From Pseudomonadota bacterium (GTDB lineage Bacteria > Chloroflexota > UBA5177): a DNA stretch of 64,000 bases. Each line of letters begins with the position of its first letter. Positions within the stretch are counted from its first letter, which is position 1. The notes beneath the pieces are model-generated. The model was given only the letters and a program-made list of their open reading frames with translations, was not told where the DNA came from and did not search any database. Location of the stretch: the NCBI GenBank assembly GCA_021324655.1, contig JAJPIP010000017.1, positions 1 to 64,000 of the forward strand, in the 5' to 3' direction. The translations under genes were made by a program, and so were the position numbers. Shown one piece after another: positions 38,159-47,841 of the stretch.

Positions 38159-39703
38159 TTACCTCTGGATCTCCTGCCAGGTCCGCCCGCCGTCCGTGGT
38201 CCGGAACAACCGGTGCGGAAAAGACGCGACCCACCCATCGATAGGGTTGATGAAGTCGAGCGGTCCGAGCGATCCGTCGCTCGGGTTGACCACACTCAGG
38301 GGGAGGGCGGGTGACCAAGTGCTTCCGGCGTTCACGGTCTTCAGGAAGTTCCCGCGGGTTTCCGTGGCGAACGCGGTGGATGGCCCAGTCACTGCCAGAT
38401 CGGAAATGTATCCACCCGCACCAAGGCCGCCGACTCGCTGCCACCGCGTCCCGCCGCTTGTTGTCCGAAACACCTGCTTTAACTGCTGGCCAGTGCCGGG
38501 TTGTCCGGCGCAGATCAGGTATAGATCCTGGTCGTTGTGCGCGGCCAGTCTGATGTCGTCGTTGAACTCCCGCGTGCAGGGATCGGGCAGGGCGCGCCAA
38601 TGAACACCCCCGTCCGAGGTCATGATGAGGTGCGAGACGCCCGACGCCAAGCGGCCCTGTTTGTAGAGGAACCAGGCATGACTCGCATCTACCCGGTCCA
38701 GCGTAAACGGAGGTGACACCCCGTGCAATGACGGCTGCGGCAAGGCATGCCAATCGTTGCTGCCGGCAGAGGAGGCTATGATGGCGGCGGAACAGAGCGA
38801 GCCCCGGCAGCGGCTGTTGATGGCCCACACCGATTGACCCACCGGAATGACGTCGCTGACCATCCCCGACAGACTCACTCGCGTCCAGGCGGCTGAGCCG
38901 TCATGGGTGGCATAGAGGGCAGGATCGAAGGCCCATCCGTTTCGTGCGTCGGCAAAGCGGATTTCACCGACCATGTTGCCCGCTTCGATAGTGAAGTCGC
39001 TGGTAAAGCCGACATGTGCAGGCGGGGCATTGACGCCCCGCCAGGTGGTGCCGCCGTCCATCGTCTTTGCCACCGCGACGTGGATACATCGCTCCGACTG
39101 ACCGCCGTCGAAGTTGCACGGGATGCCGAGAGCGTAACCGAGTGAGGGATTCACAAAACTGAGCCAATAGGTCTGTGGTGGCAGGCCGGTTGATCGAGTC
39201 CGAATGAGGGCTAAGCAGGCGGCGCGGCTGGGAGCAGTCGAGCTGCCTCCCTCCGACAGCCGACTTCCGGCGAGCACGATTCGCCAGCGGCCTCCCGTAT
39301 AGACCATCAGGTACGTGCCTCCATATCGAATCGCGCGTGCCGCGTTGTGATTCAACGCCGCTATCTCAATGCCGACACAGGTATACGGCGAACCGGCGTG
39401 TTGAATGCGAAACGATCCGGCGTGCACCGCCTCCACGTGGACAGATTGGGTGAGCATGTACCCTGCCTTCCACCGGGCGTACGCCGGCCGGCCGTCCGGC
39501 GCCAGATCGGCATACGCCTCGCGGAATCGGTGCGCGTTGATCAACGAATAGAACAACCTCAACGTCGTTGCCGGTGAGGAGGCGCGGTGTGCGACGGTGT
39601 CTTGAGACGTGTTTCCCTGAACCGGCGGATTACCCGATCCGGCCATACCCGGGGCGCATCCGCCGAGACAAACGATGAGGATGGCCGCCGGCAGCACTCG
39701 CAT
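38159..39703 (-). CDS. Putative lipoprotein with BNR/YCF48-like repeats
   Basis: Lipobox ILIVCLGGC; TMDGGTTWRG, TSDGGVHWRAL, RTTSGGTRWQRV, RTTDGGRTWQEI. Confidence 0.78.
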   Translation of the reverse strand: MRVLPAAILIVCLGGCAPGMAGSGNPPVQGNTSQDTVAHRASSPATTLRLFYSLINAHRFREAYADLAPDGRPAYARWKAGYMLTQSVHVEAVHAGSFRIQHAGSPYTCVGIEIAALNHNAARAIRYGGTYLMVYTGGRWRIVLAGSRLSEGGSSTAPSRAACLALIRTRSTGLPPQTYWLSFVNPSLGYALGIPCNFDGGQSERCIHVAVAKTMDGGTTWRGVNAPPAHVGFTSDFTIEAGNMVGEIRFADARNGWAFDPALYATHDGSAAWTRVSLSGMVSDVIPVGQSVWAINSRCRGSLCSAAIIASSAGSNDWHALPQPSLHGVSPPFTLDRVDASHAWFLYKQGRLASGVSHLIMTSDGGVHWRALPDPCTREFNDDIRLAAHNDQDLYLICAGQPGTGQQLKQVFRTTSGGTRWQRVGGLGAGGYISDLAVTGPSTAFATETRGNFLKTVNAGSTWSPALPLSVVNPSDGSLGPLDFINPIDGWVASFPHRLFRTTDGGRTWQEIQR

Positions 39704-39782
39704 TATTCCCTCCGCATGGTTCTACCCATAGAACGCCGGCGAAACGAGATTGTTACACGGATCGTGCAGCCCTAGGGAGACT

Positions 39783-41258
39783 TCAACCGCTGGGCTCCCG
39801 TAACAACGGCTGGAGAGCAGTGACCAGCGATCGATGATAGTGACGCCAATCGGGCGTCATCAGCGCGTAGTAGTTGGGCACGTTCGGCTTGAAGGGGCCC
39901 ATCGGATTGAGCGCCCAGTAGGCCCATCCCACCTGCGGATGGGCGCGCATGTAGCGCACGAACGCAGTGAACCAGAAGCCCTGCTTGAGCGGATTCCGGC
40001 TCACGGTGCAGGAGTAGTAGTTGTTGCACGTCCCGAACTCGCCGACGAAGATCGGCGCCTGCATCCAGGGCGGCGCGGTGAGGAGATATCCCCAGTGCTT
40101 TGTCCAGTGTCGCATCAGCGACGCAAAGGTCGTGCTGCTATTGAACCAGTGGGCCAGGTACATTTGTGGACCGTATTCATGGACTGAGTACACCAACTGT
40201 CCGGGCCGGTCCAGGGTGATGGGATCGAATTGCACGCCCACCAGATTGCTGCCCCACAGGCCGCCCGTGAACTTACCCGTGTAGGGGTTGAAGTACATCT
40301 GGACCCCCTCCACCACAATCAGCAGGTGCGGGTTGACGGCCAGGAGGCGATTCCCGAGCGTCTGTGCGGCATAGTGCCAATCACGTGAGTAGTAATACGT
40401 TCCCTGGTAGGCACCCCAGAGCGGACCCTGGTTCACGTAGTTCTGGATGGTGGGATGACCCGAGGTCAGATGCGGCTCGTTGCGCAGATCAGCGCCGACA
40501 AAGGCCGAATCGTGCCGGAAGAGGTGTGCGAGTTCGAGCCAGTCCGCTTCCCACACCGACTCCGGATACTGCGCGGTATACCACAGGCCGGTGCTGTACT
40601 CCGGTCCCATCCCGGCCTCGGAACGGCTGTTGCAGAGAATGACACGCAATCGGAACCGGTGGGCCCGCTTCAGCAGGACGCCCATGATCTGGAGGGCGTG
40701 CATGCCGCGAAGCCGCGGATTCGCGTCGAGACCGGTGGTGACCACCGGGTTCGCACGCACCGTCGCATCGGCATACATGATGCGCAGGGCATTGAAACCC
40801 AGCCGGTGGATCGTGCGCAGGATGCTGTCGAGTGGCGCTCGGTCAAGTCCCGCCGGCACGAACGGAGCGTATTCGAAGCCGTACCAGTTGACCGCTTTCA
40901 GAGTGACCTTTGTGCCCCAGGCGGTGTAGAGCTGAGTTCCCTGGGCGTGCAGCCACAGGTCCCGATGCAGAGCGCGGAGAGCACGTGCCGACCCGGCCGC
41001 CGGGCCCTCGGGAGGCTGCGAGACGATCGATGCCGGAAGCGGTGTTCCGGTCGCGGGGGGCGTGCCGGTCGGCGCCGGATGGGAGCGGACGGGAGGCCGG
41101 GTGGATCGGACCGAGCGATGCTTCTGGGGCACGGCGACGCGAAACGCATGCTCCGCGTGACGGACTGGAGACGGCATCTGAGCGCGGAGGCCCAGGACGG
41201 TACCGAGGAGCAGGGGAACCGCTGCCAGCGTGGCGCCGGCCTGAGCGATACGACGCAT
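39783..41258 (-). CDS. GH5-like cellulase family glycoside hydrolase, secreted
   Basis: GADLRNEPHLTSG (acid/base NEP) and IFVGEFGTCNNYY (nucleophile GEFG); N-terminal signal. Confidence 0.88.
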   Translation of the reverse strand: MRRIAQAGATLAAVPLLLGTVLGLRAQMPSPVRHAEHAFRVAVPQKHRSVRSTRPPVRSHPAPTGTPPATGTPLPASIVSQPPEGPAAGSARALRALHRDLWLHAQGTQLYTAWGTKVTLKAVNWYGFEYAPFVPAGLDRAPLDSILRTIHRLGFNALRIMYADATVRANPVVTTGLDANPRLRGMHALQIMGVLLKRAHRFRLRVILCNSRSEAGMGPEYSTGLWYTAQYPESVWEADWLELAHLFRHDSAFVGADLRNEPHLTSGHPTIQNYVNQGPLWGAYQGTYYYSRDWHYAAQTLGNRLLAVNPHLLIVVEGVQMYFNPYTGKFTGGLWGSNLVGVQFDPITLDRPGQLVYSVHEYGPQMYLAHWFNSSTTFASLMRHWTKHWGYLLTAPPWMQAPIFVGEFGTCNNYYSCTVSRNPLKQGFWFTAFVRYMRAHPQVGWAYWALNPMGPFKPNVPNYYALMTPDWRHYHRSLVTALQPLLREPSG

Positions 41259-41267
41259 GGACTCACT

Positions 41268-41783
41268 CTACGGCATCAGGGCCAGATGCGGCAGGAGCGG
41301 ATGAATGGCTGGTAAAGACTGGAGCAGGACGTGCGCCGCGCTGGAGTGAGCGACCGCCGCGCGAACGGTGCGATTGGGCGCATGGCGGGCGAGGGCGAGG
41401 AGCATGGCGAGTACCAGGGCGGTCTGGATGAGGGCCAGGGCCGCACCAGCCAGACTATCGAGTGGCCCGAGCAGCGCCAGTCGCGCGATGCGGCGCACAC
41501 CGCGTGCCAGGATCAAAATCGCCGCCCAGATGATGGCAAAGGTGACCAGGTAGGAGGTCGCCGCGAGCCAGTGACTGTGACCCATAATCCCGGCGAGCGC
41601 GCTCCGCGCCGTTCCGTCGGCAGCACGTGCCAGCACCAGAGCAATCACGACGCCTGCCGTCAAGGCGACTTCCACGATCAGACCTCGCCGCAGTCCCGAT
41701 AGCGCGCCCATCACCAGCGCCGCGATGACCACGATCGTCACAATCAGGCCATTCGAGATGCCGGCCGGCGCGAGTACGCTCAT
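41268..41783 (-). CDS. CvpA family protein
   Basis: GLIVTIVVIAALVMGALSGLRRGLIVEVALTAGVVIALVLA; ATGA overlap with nfi. Confidence 0.8.
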   Translation of the reverse strand: MSVLAPAGISNGLIVTIVVIAALVMGALSGLRRGLIVEVALTAGVVIALVLARAADGTARSALAGIMGHSHWLAATSYLVTFAIIWAAILILARGVRRIARLALLGPLDSLAGAALALIQTALVLAMLLALARHAPNRTVRAAVAHSSAAHVLLQSLPAIHPLLPHLALMP

Positions 41784-42499
41784 CGCAACGCTCCGGCCTG
41801 GTCCGCCTTCACACGTGCCTTGTACTCCGCCACCATCCGGTGAGCGAGACCGGTCGGCTCCGGCAGGAAGGTATTGGGCCGCGTACAGGCGAGGACGATC
41901 TGGAGAGCCGGCTCCAACGTGATGAGGTGGCCGGGGGAGACGAAGAGCGGAGAATGGCCGACTTTGGTACGCACAGCCGCTCCCACTACCTCTCCCCGGT
42001 CGCTAACCGGCGTCCAGGCGCCGAATTCCTGCGCCGGTTCGTCATAGCGGCCGACCAGCCTGGATTTCGCCACGCCGATGGACGGCTTACCGAACAGGAC
42101 GCCGAGATGTGAGGCGATGCCGATGCGCCGGGGGTGAGCATAGCCCTGGCCGTCGAACATGATGACATCCGGATTGGCATCGAGATCGCGATAGGCCGCG
42201 ACGATGGCCGGCGCTTCCCGAAAGGTAAGCAGACCCGGGATGTAAGGAAAGGTCACCGGAACGGCGGCGTAGCTCTCGGCCGATACCGTCAGGTCGGGGA
42301 GGGTGACGACCACCACGGCAGCATAGGCGATCCAGGCGTCGCCCTCTCGTGAGTATCCATTGTCGATTCCAGCCACCTGCCGGATGCCGCCGACCGATAC
42401 GACATCCCGCAGATCGACCAGAGCGCGCATCTCATCCTGGATGTGGCGCGCCTCCGTGCCCGAGACGTTCCAGCCGTGTCTCTCGCGAACCTGGGGCAT
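41780..42499 (-). CDS. nfi: Endonuclease V (deoxyinosine 3'-endonuclease)
   Basis: VAGIDNGYSREGDAWIAYAAVVVV, FPYIPGLLTFREAPAIVAAYRDL, VIMFDGQGYAHPRRIGIASHLGVLFGKPSIGVAKSRLVG. Confidence 0.95.
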   Translation of the reverse strand: MPQVRERHGWNVSGTEARHIQDEMRALVDLRDVVSVGGIRQVAGIDNGYSREGDAWIAYAAVVVVTLPDLTVSAESYAAVPVTFPYIPGLLTFREAPAIVAAYRDLDANPDVIMFDGQGYAHPRRIGIASHLGVLFGKPSIGVAKSRLVGRYDEPAQEFGAWTPVSDRGEVVGAAVRTKVGHSPLFVSPGHLITLEPALQIVLACTRPNTFLPEPTGLAHRMVAEYKARVKADQAGALR

Positions 42500-42507
42500 A
42501 GCCCATC

Positions 42508-43233
42508 CTAGCGAGTGGTTGCTTCACGCCATAGGTTGCGCACCCAACCCGGGCGCGTCATCGAGCGGCGCCGCGTAAAGGAGCGGGCGTGCGGCGGGAG
42601 AACGGGGCGAGAGACCAGTACCGCGGTCGTGGTACCCCCCTGAAGGGCGGCCAGGAAATCGGCCGTCCCGCTGCCGGGGTACCGAGTAAAGGCGGACCCA
42701 ACCGCCGACCGGTCGTGCGCGTCACTCCCGGCGACGCGCGCGAGGCGTGCGTCCAGCGCTGCGATACCCGCGCTTAGCCGCTCCTGGGCGGCGGCGCTGA
42801 TGCCGGCGTTGATTGCCTCGATCCCGTCGAGGCGCCGCCCTCGCGCCAATCCCCGGCGAATGGTCGGGACGAGCCACGGCGGGTAGACAGGGTGAGCGGG
42901 AAGAGCAATGGCGCCATGCCGATGCGCGAAGTCGACGGTCCACCAGAATGGGCGCAACGAAGGGATATCGACGATACTGCCACCCGGAAAGTACACCAGG
43001 AGGTGGCCGGCGCCGTTGGTGACTTCCACGCCGGGCAGGAAGTCGAAGCGATAGCGTCCGCGCCGGTAGATCTCCCAGGCGGCCCGCGCCGTATCCGCAT
43101 TGTCATGATCGGTGAGTCCGAAGAGATCGAGGTCGGTTTCCTCCTCGACGTGCCGGAACATCTCCTCGATTGACTGATTGCCGTCACACCACCCGTCGTG
43201 ACAGGTGTGGGCATGGAGGTCTGCCTTGCCCAT
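42508..43233 (-). CDS. PHP domain metal-dependent phosphohydrolase-like protein
   Basis: KADLHAHTCHDGW, DLFGLTDHDNADTARAAW, LPGVEVTNGAGHLLVYF, IALPAHP. Confidence 0.9.
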   Translation of the reverse strand: MGKADLHAHTCHDGWCDGNQSIEEMFRHVEEETDLDLFGLTDHDNADTARAAWEIYRRGRYRFDFLPGVEVTNGAGHLLVYFPGGSIVDIPSLRPFWWTVDFAHRHGAIALPAHPVYPPWLVPTIRRGLARGRRLDGIEAINAGISAAAQERLSAGIAALDARLARVAGSDAHDRSAVGSAFTRYPGSGTADFLAALQGGTTTAVLVSRPVLPPHARSFTRRRSMTRPGWVRNLWREATTR

Positions 43234-43237
43234 GACG

Positions 43238-45121
43238 CTACGGTGTGACGGACAGCGTGTACGCCGAGCGCGCTGTGGTTTTGGGAGCGGAGGAGAAGGC
43301 GACGACCACCAACTTGGTGAGCCCTGCCGTGTTCAGCGTCATCGAGCCGCGGGCACCCGCCACGGGCATCGGGACCACGTGTGGGCCGCGGGCCCCGTAT
43401 TCCACGAGCTGGACGTCCCAACGCAAGGGGACGCGGCCGGACAGCGTCGGGACGAAGCCGTTGGCCTGCCAGCCGCTGCCGTCGTCCGACCAGTGAATCT
43501 CCGGGATGGTGATGTTCTTGATCACCATGCCCTGGCCGTTGTACTCGTCGTCGGTAACGTACTGGAAGCGCAGGAGGACAGACCGGCCCGCATATCGCGT
43601 GAGGCTGACCGTCTCGTTCCGCCAGCGCTTGCTCTGGCCGGTGTAGCCGTTCCCGAAGTTCTCACCGTTGGGGTTCGATGTTGTCGTCTCGGTGCCGCGC
43701 AGCGTCGTCCAGGTCTTTCCGCCGTCACGTGAGACCTCGACATAGGCGTAGTCGTAGTTGGTTTCGATGTCGTACATGGTGCGGAAGTGGAGGGTGGCGT
43801 GACGCACATGCCGTAGGTCGACCGTCCGCTGCAGGCTGGTCTGAATCATGTCACCGCGGTTCGTCCACCAGCCGCCGTCCTCCCCGGGAAACGTCACGAT
43901 CGGCACCGTGACCGGCGCGGAAAAACGAAGATGCACGATTCCTCCCAGATGCTTGACGACGGTATATTGCGCCGCCCAGGACGGGATCGACTGGGTCTCG
44001 GAGAACGGGACCTCTCGCGACACATGCTGGCTGACGGTACTGGGGAGCCCCGCGTAGGCGTAGATCCCGTGGGCGAGGCCGCGGTCGTCGATCTCATTGG
44101 CAACGGCCCAGTGGGCGAAGATCTGACGCGCTGTGATCGGCAGATGATGCCGCCGCAGCACGTCGTTGATGAGCTCGAAATCGGTGTACTTGTGGTCGGC
44201 GACGATGTCGTGAATCACCGCGCGGCCAAAGTGCTGATAGACGTACATCAGATAGAGGTACGCCCCGCCGTAGTGCGGAATCGTCGACGCGTCATTCAGG
44301 CTCCAGGAATTCAGCTGCGTCGTCGGTGCTGCCAGGAAGGACTGCGCCTCGTAATCGGCCGGGTAGTGATTGAGATACTCAGCCAGCATGGACATGCCCT
44401 CATTGAGCCAGGCATTGTCACGTGAGTGCATGTGCCAGTGGATCATGTGCTGAAACTCGTGGGCCATGATCTGGTTGAAGTCGCTGTTGCCCGGCATGGT
44501 GGCGGCCGAATTCATATAGATCATCTCGTGCTGATTGCTGTACGGATTCACCACTCGCGGATACTCATCCTCCGATGAGAAGAAACCGGCGGCCGAGGAG
44601 CTGCGCAGATTCCCGATGAGGCAGACGATGTGGACGTCATCGTCGACGCCGGGGCGCCACTCGCTGCCGAAGAACGACCGGTCGGTCGGGTAGGTCGATC
44701 GCTCGAAATGTTGCGCTGCCGCCAGCAACGCGGAGGGGTTGTACGAGAGGCCGTTCTGGACGTACATGACGAGATGCGGGGTCCTGGCCCGAATCGTCGC
44801 GTTCATCTTGAAATAGGTGTTCTGGTCGTCACTCAACACCCAGAAGGTTTCCTGCGCGCCGATAGCATCGTTGGGTGGCGTGCGGCGCACGACGTGCGGA
44901 ATCGGGCGTGGCGGACGCAGCTTGAGCTGATCGGTCAGCTGATACAGATTGCGCGGCGTCAGCGGCTGTGTCACGTAAAAGGACAGGCCGTGCCGAAACG
45001 GGGACGCCGCGGAGAGCGGGTGCAGAATGGCGAGCGCAAGGCAGCCGGCCAGGAGGGGTGCGAGGAGGTGGGGGCGCACGCAGCGGGCTCGGCTAGTCGC
45101 GCGCTGCCCGCGGATGGGCAC
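43238..45121 (-). CDS. Secreted zinc metallopeptidase (immune inhibitor A/M6-like)
   Basis: QIMAHEFQHMIHWHMHSRDNAWLNEGMSMLAEYL (HExxH plus downstream E); C-terminal jelly-roll-like region. Confidence 0.82.
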   Translation of the reverse strand: MPIRGQRATSRARCVRPHLLAPLLAGCLALAILHPLSAASPFRHGLSFYVTQPLTPRNLYQLTDQLKLRPPRPIPHVVRRTPPNDAIGAQETFWVLSDDQNTYFKMNATIRARTPHLVMYVQNGLSYNPSALLAAAQHFERSTYPTDRSFFGSEWRPGVDDDVHIVCLIGNLRSSSAAGFFSSEDEYPRVVNPYSNQHEMIYMNSAATMPGNSDFNQIMAHEFQHMIHWHMHSRDNAWLNEGMSMLAEYLNHYPADYEAQSFLAAPTTQLNSWSLNDASTIPHYGGAYLYLMYVYQHFGRAVIHDIVADHKYTDFELINDVLRRHHLPITARQIFAHWAVANEIDDRGLAHGIYAYAGLPSTVSQHVSREVPFSETQSIPSWAAQYTVVKHLGGIVHLRFSAPVTVPIVTFPGEDGGWWTNRGDMIQTSLQRTVDLRHVRHATLHFRTMYDIETNYDYAYVEVSRDGGKTWTTLRGTETTTSNPNGENFGNGYTGQSKRWRNETVSLTRYAGRSVLLRFQYVTDDEYNGQGMVIKNITIPEIHWSDDGSGWQANGFVPTLSGRVPLRWDVQLVEYGARGPHVVPMPVAGARGSMTLNTAGLTKLVVVAFSSAPKTTARSAYTLSVTP

Positions 45122-46013
45122 GGTCCCACTGCTCGCGTAGCCGGTCGGGCGTCACGTGGGTGTAGATCTGGGTCGTGGAAATGTTGGAGTGGCCCAGCAG
45201 CTCTTTGAGCGAGTACAGGCCGTCCTGGCCGTCCTTCCACAACTCGCTGAGATGGTGCGTGGCGAAGCTGTGCCGCAGCGTGTGCGGTGAGATGTCGTCG
45301 ATCCCGGCACGCCGCCCGTATTCCTTGAGGATCAGCCAGAATCCCTGCCGCGTCAGCTTCTTCCCGTGGTGATTGAGAAAGAGGCCCTTCTCGCTGGCAA
45401 AGCGCAGGAGAGCGGGACGCCCGTCCTCCAGGTACTGGACGAGAGCCGCCCGCGCATTGGCGCCGAACGGGATGCGACGTTCTTTATTGCCTTTTCCCAG
45501 GCAGCGGACGTGATCGATCGTCATGTCCACGTCACCGATCTCGAGCTGAACCAACTCGCTGACGCGCATTCCGGTGGCCCACAGCATACGGAGCATGGCA
45601 CGATCGCGCAGTCCCGCCGGGTTGTCGGTAGCAGGAAGTGCCAGCAGAAACTCGACGTCATCCTCGTGCAGGTAGTGCGGAAGATACTTCTTGATGCGCG
45701 GCGAGGCCAGTTGATCGGCCAGGCCGGAGCTCACCAGCCCCTCTCCCTCCAGGAAGTGGAGGAAAGAGCGGACCGCCGCGATCTTGCGGGCGCGCGTCGT
45801 GTCGGCGCTGTAGCGGCCGCGCAGGTACAGCGGATAGCGCTGCAGAACCTCACCGTCGATCGCGCCGTCGGCGTGTCCCTCATCCTCGAGGAAGGCGGCG
45901 AACTGACTGAGGTCATTGCGGTAGGCAGCCGCCGTATTGGGGGAGAAGCCCCGCTCGGCCGCGATGTACTGCAGGAAGTTATCGATCTGAGTATGAAAAG
46001 TATCTGTTGTCAT
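45093..46013 (-). CDS. Site-specific tyrosine recombinase XerC/XerD
   Basis: FLQYIAAERGFSPNTAAAYRNDLSQFAAFL...LWATGMRVSELVQL...ISPHTLRHSFATHHL...ELLGHSNISTTQIYTHVT. Confidence 0.93.
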   Translation of the reverse strand: MTTDTFHTQIDNFLQYIAAERGFSPNTAAAYRNDLSQFAAFLEDEGHADGAIDGEVLQRYPLYLRGRYSADTTRARKIAAVRSFLHFLEGEGLVSSGLADQLASPRIKKYLPHYLHEDDVEFLLALPATDNPAGLRDRAMLRMLWATGMRVSELVQLEIGDVDMTIDHVRCLGKGNKERRIPFGANARAALVQYLEDGRPALLRFASEKGLFLNHHGKKLTRQGFWLILKEYGRRAGIDDISPHTLRHSFATHHLSELWKDGQDGLYSLKELLGHSNISTTQIYTHVTPDRLREQWDRAHPRAARD

Positions 46014-47227
46014 GCACCTGTTCTCCCCGGGTAGACGCGCAGCGCCTCCCGCAGAATCGTCATGGCACGCTCCAGCGCCGGCTCTTCGAGCACGTAGGCG
46101 AAGCGAACCTCCTGTGTCCCCCTGCCGGGGGTCAAATAGAAACCGTCTCCCGGCGAGATCATCAACGTCTCACCGTCGAGCCGGAAGTCGGTGAGCAGCC
46201 AGGAGGCGAAGCGCTCACCATCGTCAATTGGGAGGACTGCAAAGATGTAGAAAGCGCCTTCCGGACGGCGTACCTGCACGCCCTCTATGTCCCGGAGGTG
46301 GGCGTACACGACATCGCGCCGCGAGCGATAGATCTCCGCCAGAGGATCCGTGTACGGACGAGGATCATGGAGGAGGGGAATCACGGCTCGCTGCTCAACC
46401 GTCGGCGCGGAGAGCCGGGCCTGGGCGAAGCGCAAGACTCCTTCCATCACGCCCGGATGCCGGCTCGCCAGACAGCCGATGCGTGCTCCCGTCGCGCCGA
46501 AACGCTTGGAGACGCTGTCGACCACGATCGTCCGGCCGGCCGTCCTCGCGAGCTTGAGCATGCTGGTGTCGCGCGGTCCCTCGAAAACGATCTCTCGGTA
46601 GGTCTCGTCGGAGATAAGGAAGAGAGAATGCCGCTCCGCAATGTCGCTCAGCATCTCAAGTTCGGATGGGGTGTAGACGGTCCCGGTCGGATTGCCCGGT
46701 GTGCAGAAGAGGATGGCCCGTGTCCGCGGTGTGATCCGGCTCTCGATCTCTTCCGGCGCCGGCAGATGGTAGCCGTCCTCCGACCGCAGCGCAATAGGGG
46801 CGATGCCGACCGAGCTCATGACGGCGAAGCCGAAGTAATTGGCATAGGTCGGCTCGAAAACGATGACCTCATCGCCGGGATCGGCGATCGCCATGAGGGC
46901 AAAGAGCACGGCCTCACTCCCGCCAAGGGTCACCAACAGCTCCGATCGGTCGAGATCGAGGCCGATCTGCTCGTAGTATGCTTGCCAGGCGGCGACGGTA
47001 TCGTCAAGACCGGCTGACGGCGCGTAGGGCAGTAGACCGCTGCGGTAGTCCCGGATCCCCGCCATCAGCGCCTCGGGGGCCAGAAGGTCCGGTTGACCGA
47101 TATTCAGGTGGTAAATGTGCACGCCCTCGTCGCGCGCACGGTCGGCCAGAGGGGTGAGCTTGCGGATCGGGGAGGGGAGCGCATGTTGCGCTCGGGATGA
47201 GGCTCGCACCTCGTTTCCCGTGAGCAT
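46010..47227 (-). CDS. PLP-dependent class I/II aminotransferase
   Basis: IYHLNIGQPD, VTLGGSEAVLFALMAIADPGDEVIVFEPTYANY, AILFCTPGNPTGTVY, LISDETYREIVF, DSVSKRFGATGARIG; start MLTGNEVRASS at 47227. Confidence 0.93.
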   Translation of the reverse strand: MLTGNEVRASSRAQHALPSPIRKLTPLADRARDEGVHIYHLNIGQPDLLAPEALMAGIRDYRSGLLPYAPSAGLDDTVAAWQAYYEQIGLDLDRSELLVTLGGSEAVLFALMAIADPGDEVIVFEPTYANYFGFAVMSSVGIAPIALRSEDGYHLPAPEEIESRITPRTRAILFCTPGNPTGTVYTPSELEMLSDIAERHSLFLISDETYREIVFEGPRDTSMLKLARTAGRTIVVDSVSKRFGATGARIGCLASRHPGVMEGVLRFAQARLSAPTVEQRAVIPLLHDPRPYTDPLAEIYRSRRDVVYAHLRDIEGVQVRRPEGAFYIFAVLPIDDGERFASWLLTDFRLDGETLMISPGDGFYLTPGRGTQEVRFAYVLEEPALERAMTILREALRVYPGRTGA

Positions 47228-47353
47228 AAACCCCTGTACCTCCGTCCTTCCTGGCAGCCGTGACTTGGGAGGGGACAAGTGGGCCAGGGACGTTATGTTC
47301 AGCGTGACCGGCCATTCTAGCAAGTCTGTCTGGGGGATGAGGGCCGGACCTTC

Positions 47354-47824
47354 CTACCCGATGGGCCGGACCAGGAGCGCGGCAACCGGTGCGTGATCCA
47401 CCAGGAACCGCGCCGTCTTGCCCAGAGAGTGCGGGCCTGGCCTCTCGTTGTGCCGCGCTCCGACGACGATCAGTTCTGCTGCCAGCTCCACGGCCAGATC
47501 CCGAATCACCTCGTTGGGGCGTCCACGCCGGACTACGTCGCGCATGGTCCCCTCCGGTATGCCGGCTGCCACCAGGGCCTGTCGCGCTCCGGTAAGAACC
47601 TGGTGCGCTCGCTCCTGTTCGGCGCTCTCTATATCGGCCGATCGCTGCGGCGGCAGGGGGAGCGTGCCTCCAGGACGGTGCCGGCCGATCGCCAGACCGT
47701 CGCGGCGGCGCTCGTCGATCACATGGACCAGCAGCACCTCCGCTTGGACGAGCGGCGCCAGCTCCGCGACGCGCCTGAAGTATGCGATTCCCTCATCGCC
47801 ACCCACCGCGATGAGCACTCTCAT
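47354..47824 (-). CDS. Universal stress protein (UspA family)
   Basis: MRVLIAVGGDEG... LAAELIVVGARHNERPGPHSLGKTARFLVDHAPVAALLV. Confidence 0.85.
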   Translation of the reverse strand: MRVLIAVGGDEGIAYFRRVAELAPLVQAEVLLVHVIDERRRDGLAIGRHRPGGTLPLPPQRSADIESAEQERAHQVLTGARQALVAAGIPEGTMRDVVRRGRPNEVIRDLAVELAAELIVVGARHNERPGPHSLGKTARFLVDHAPVAALLVRPIG

Positions 47825-47841
47825 GGCCCCAGCCTACTCCT

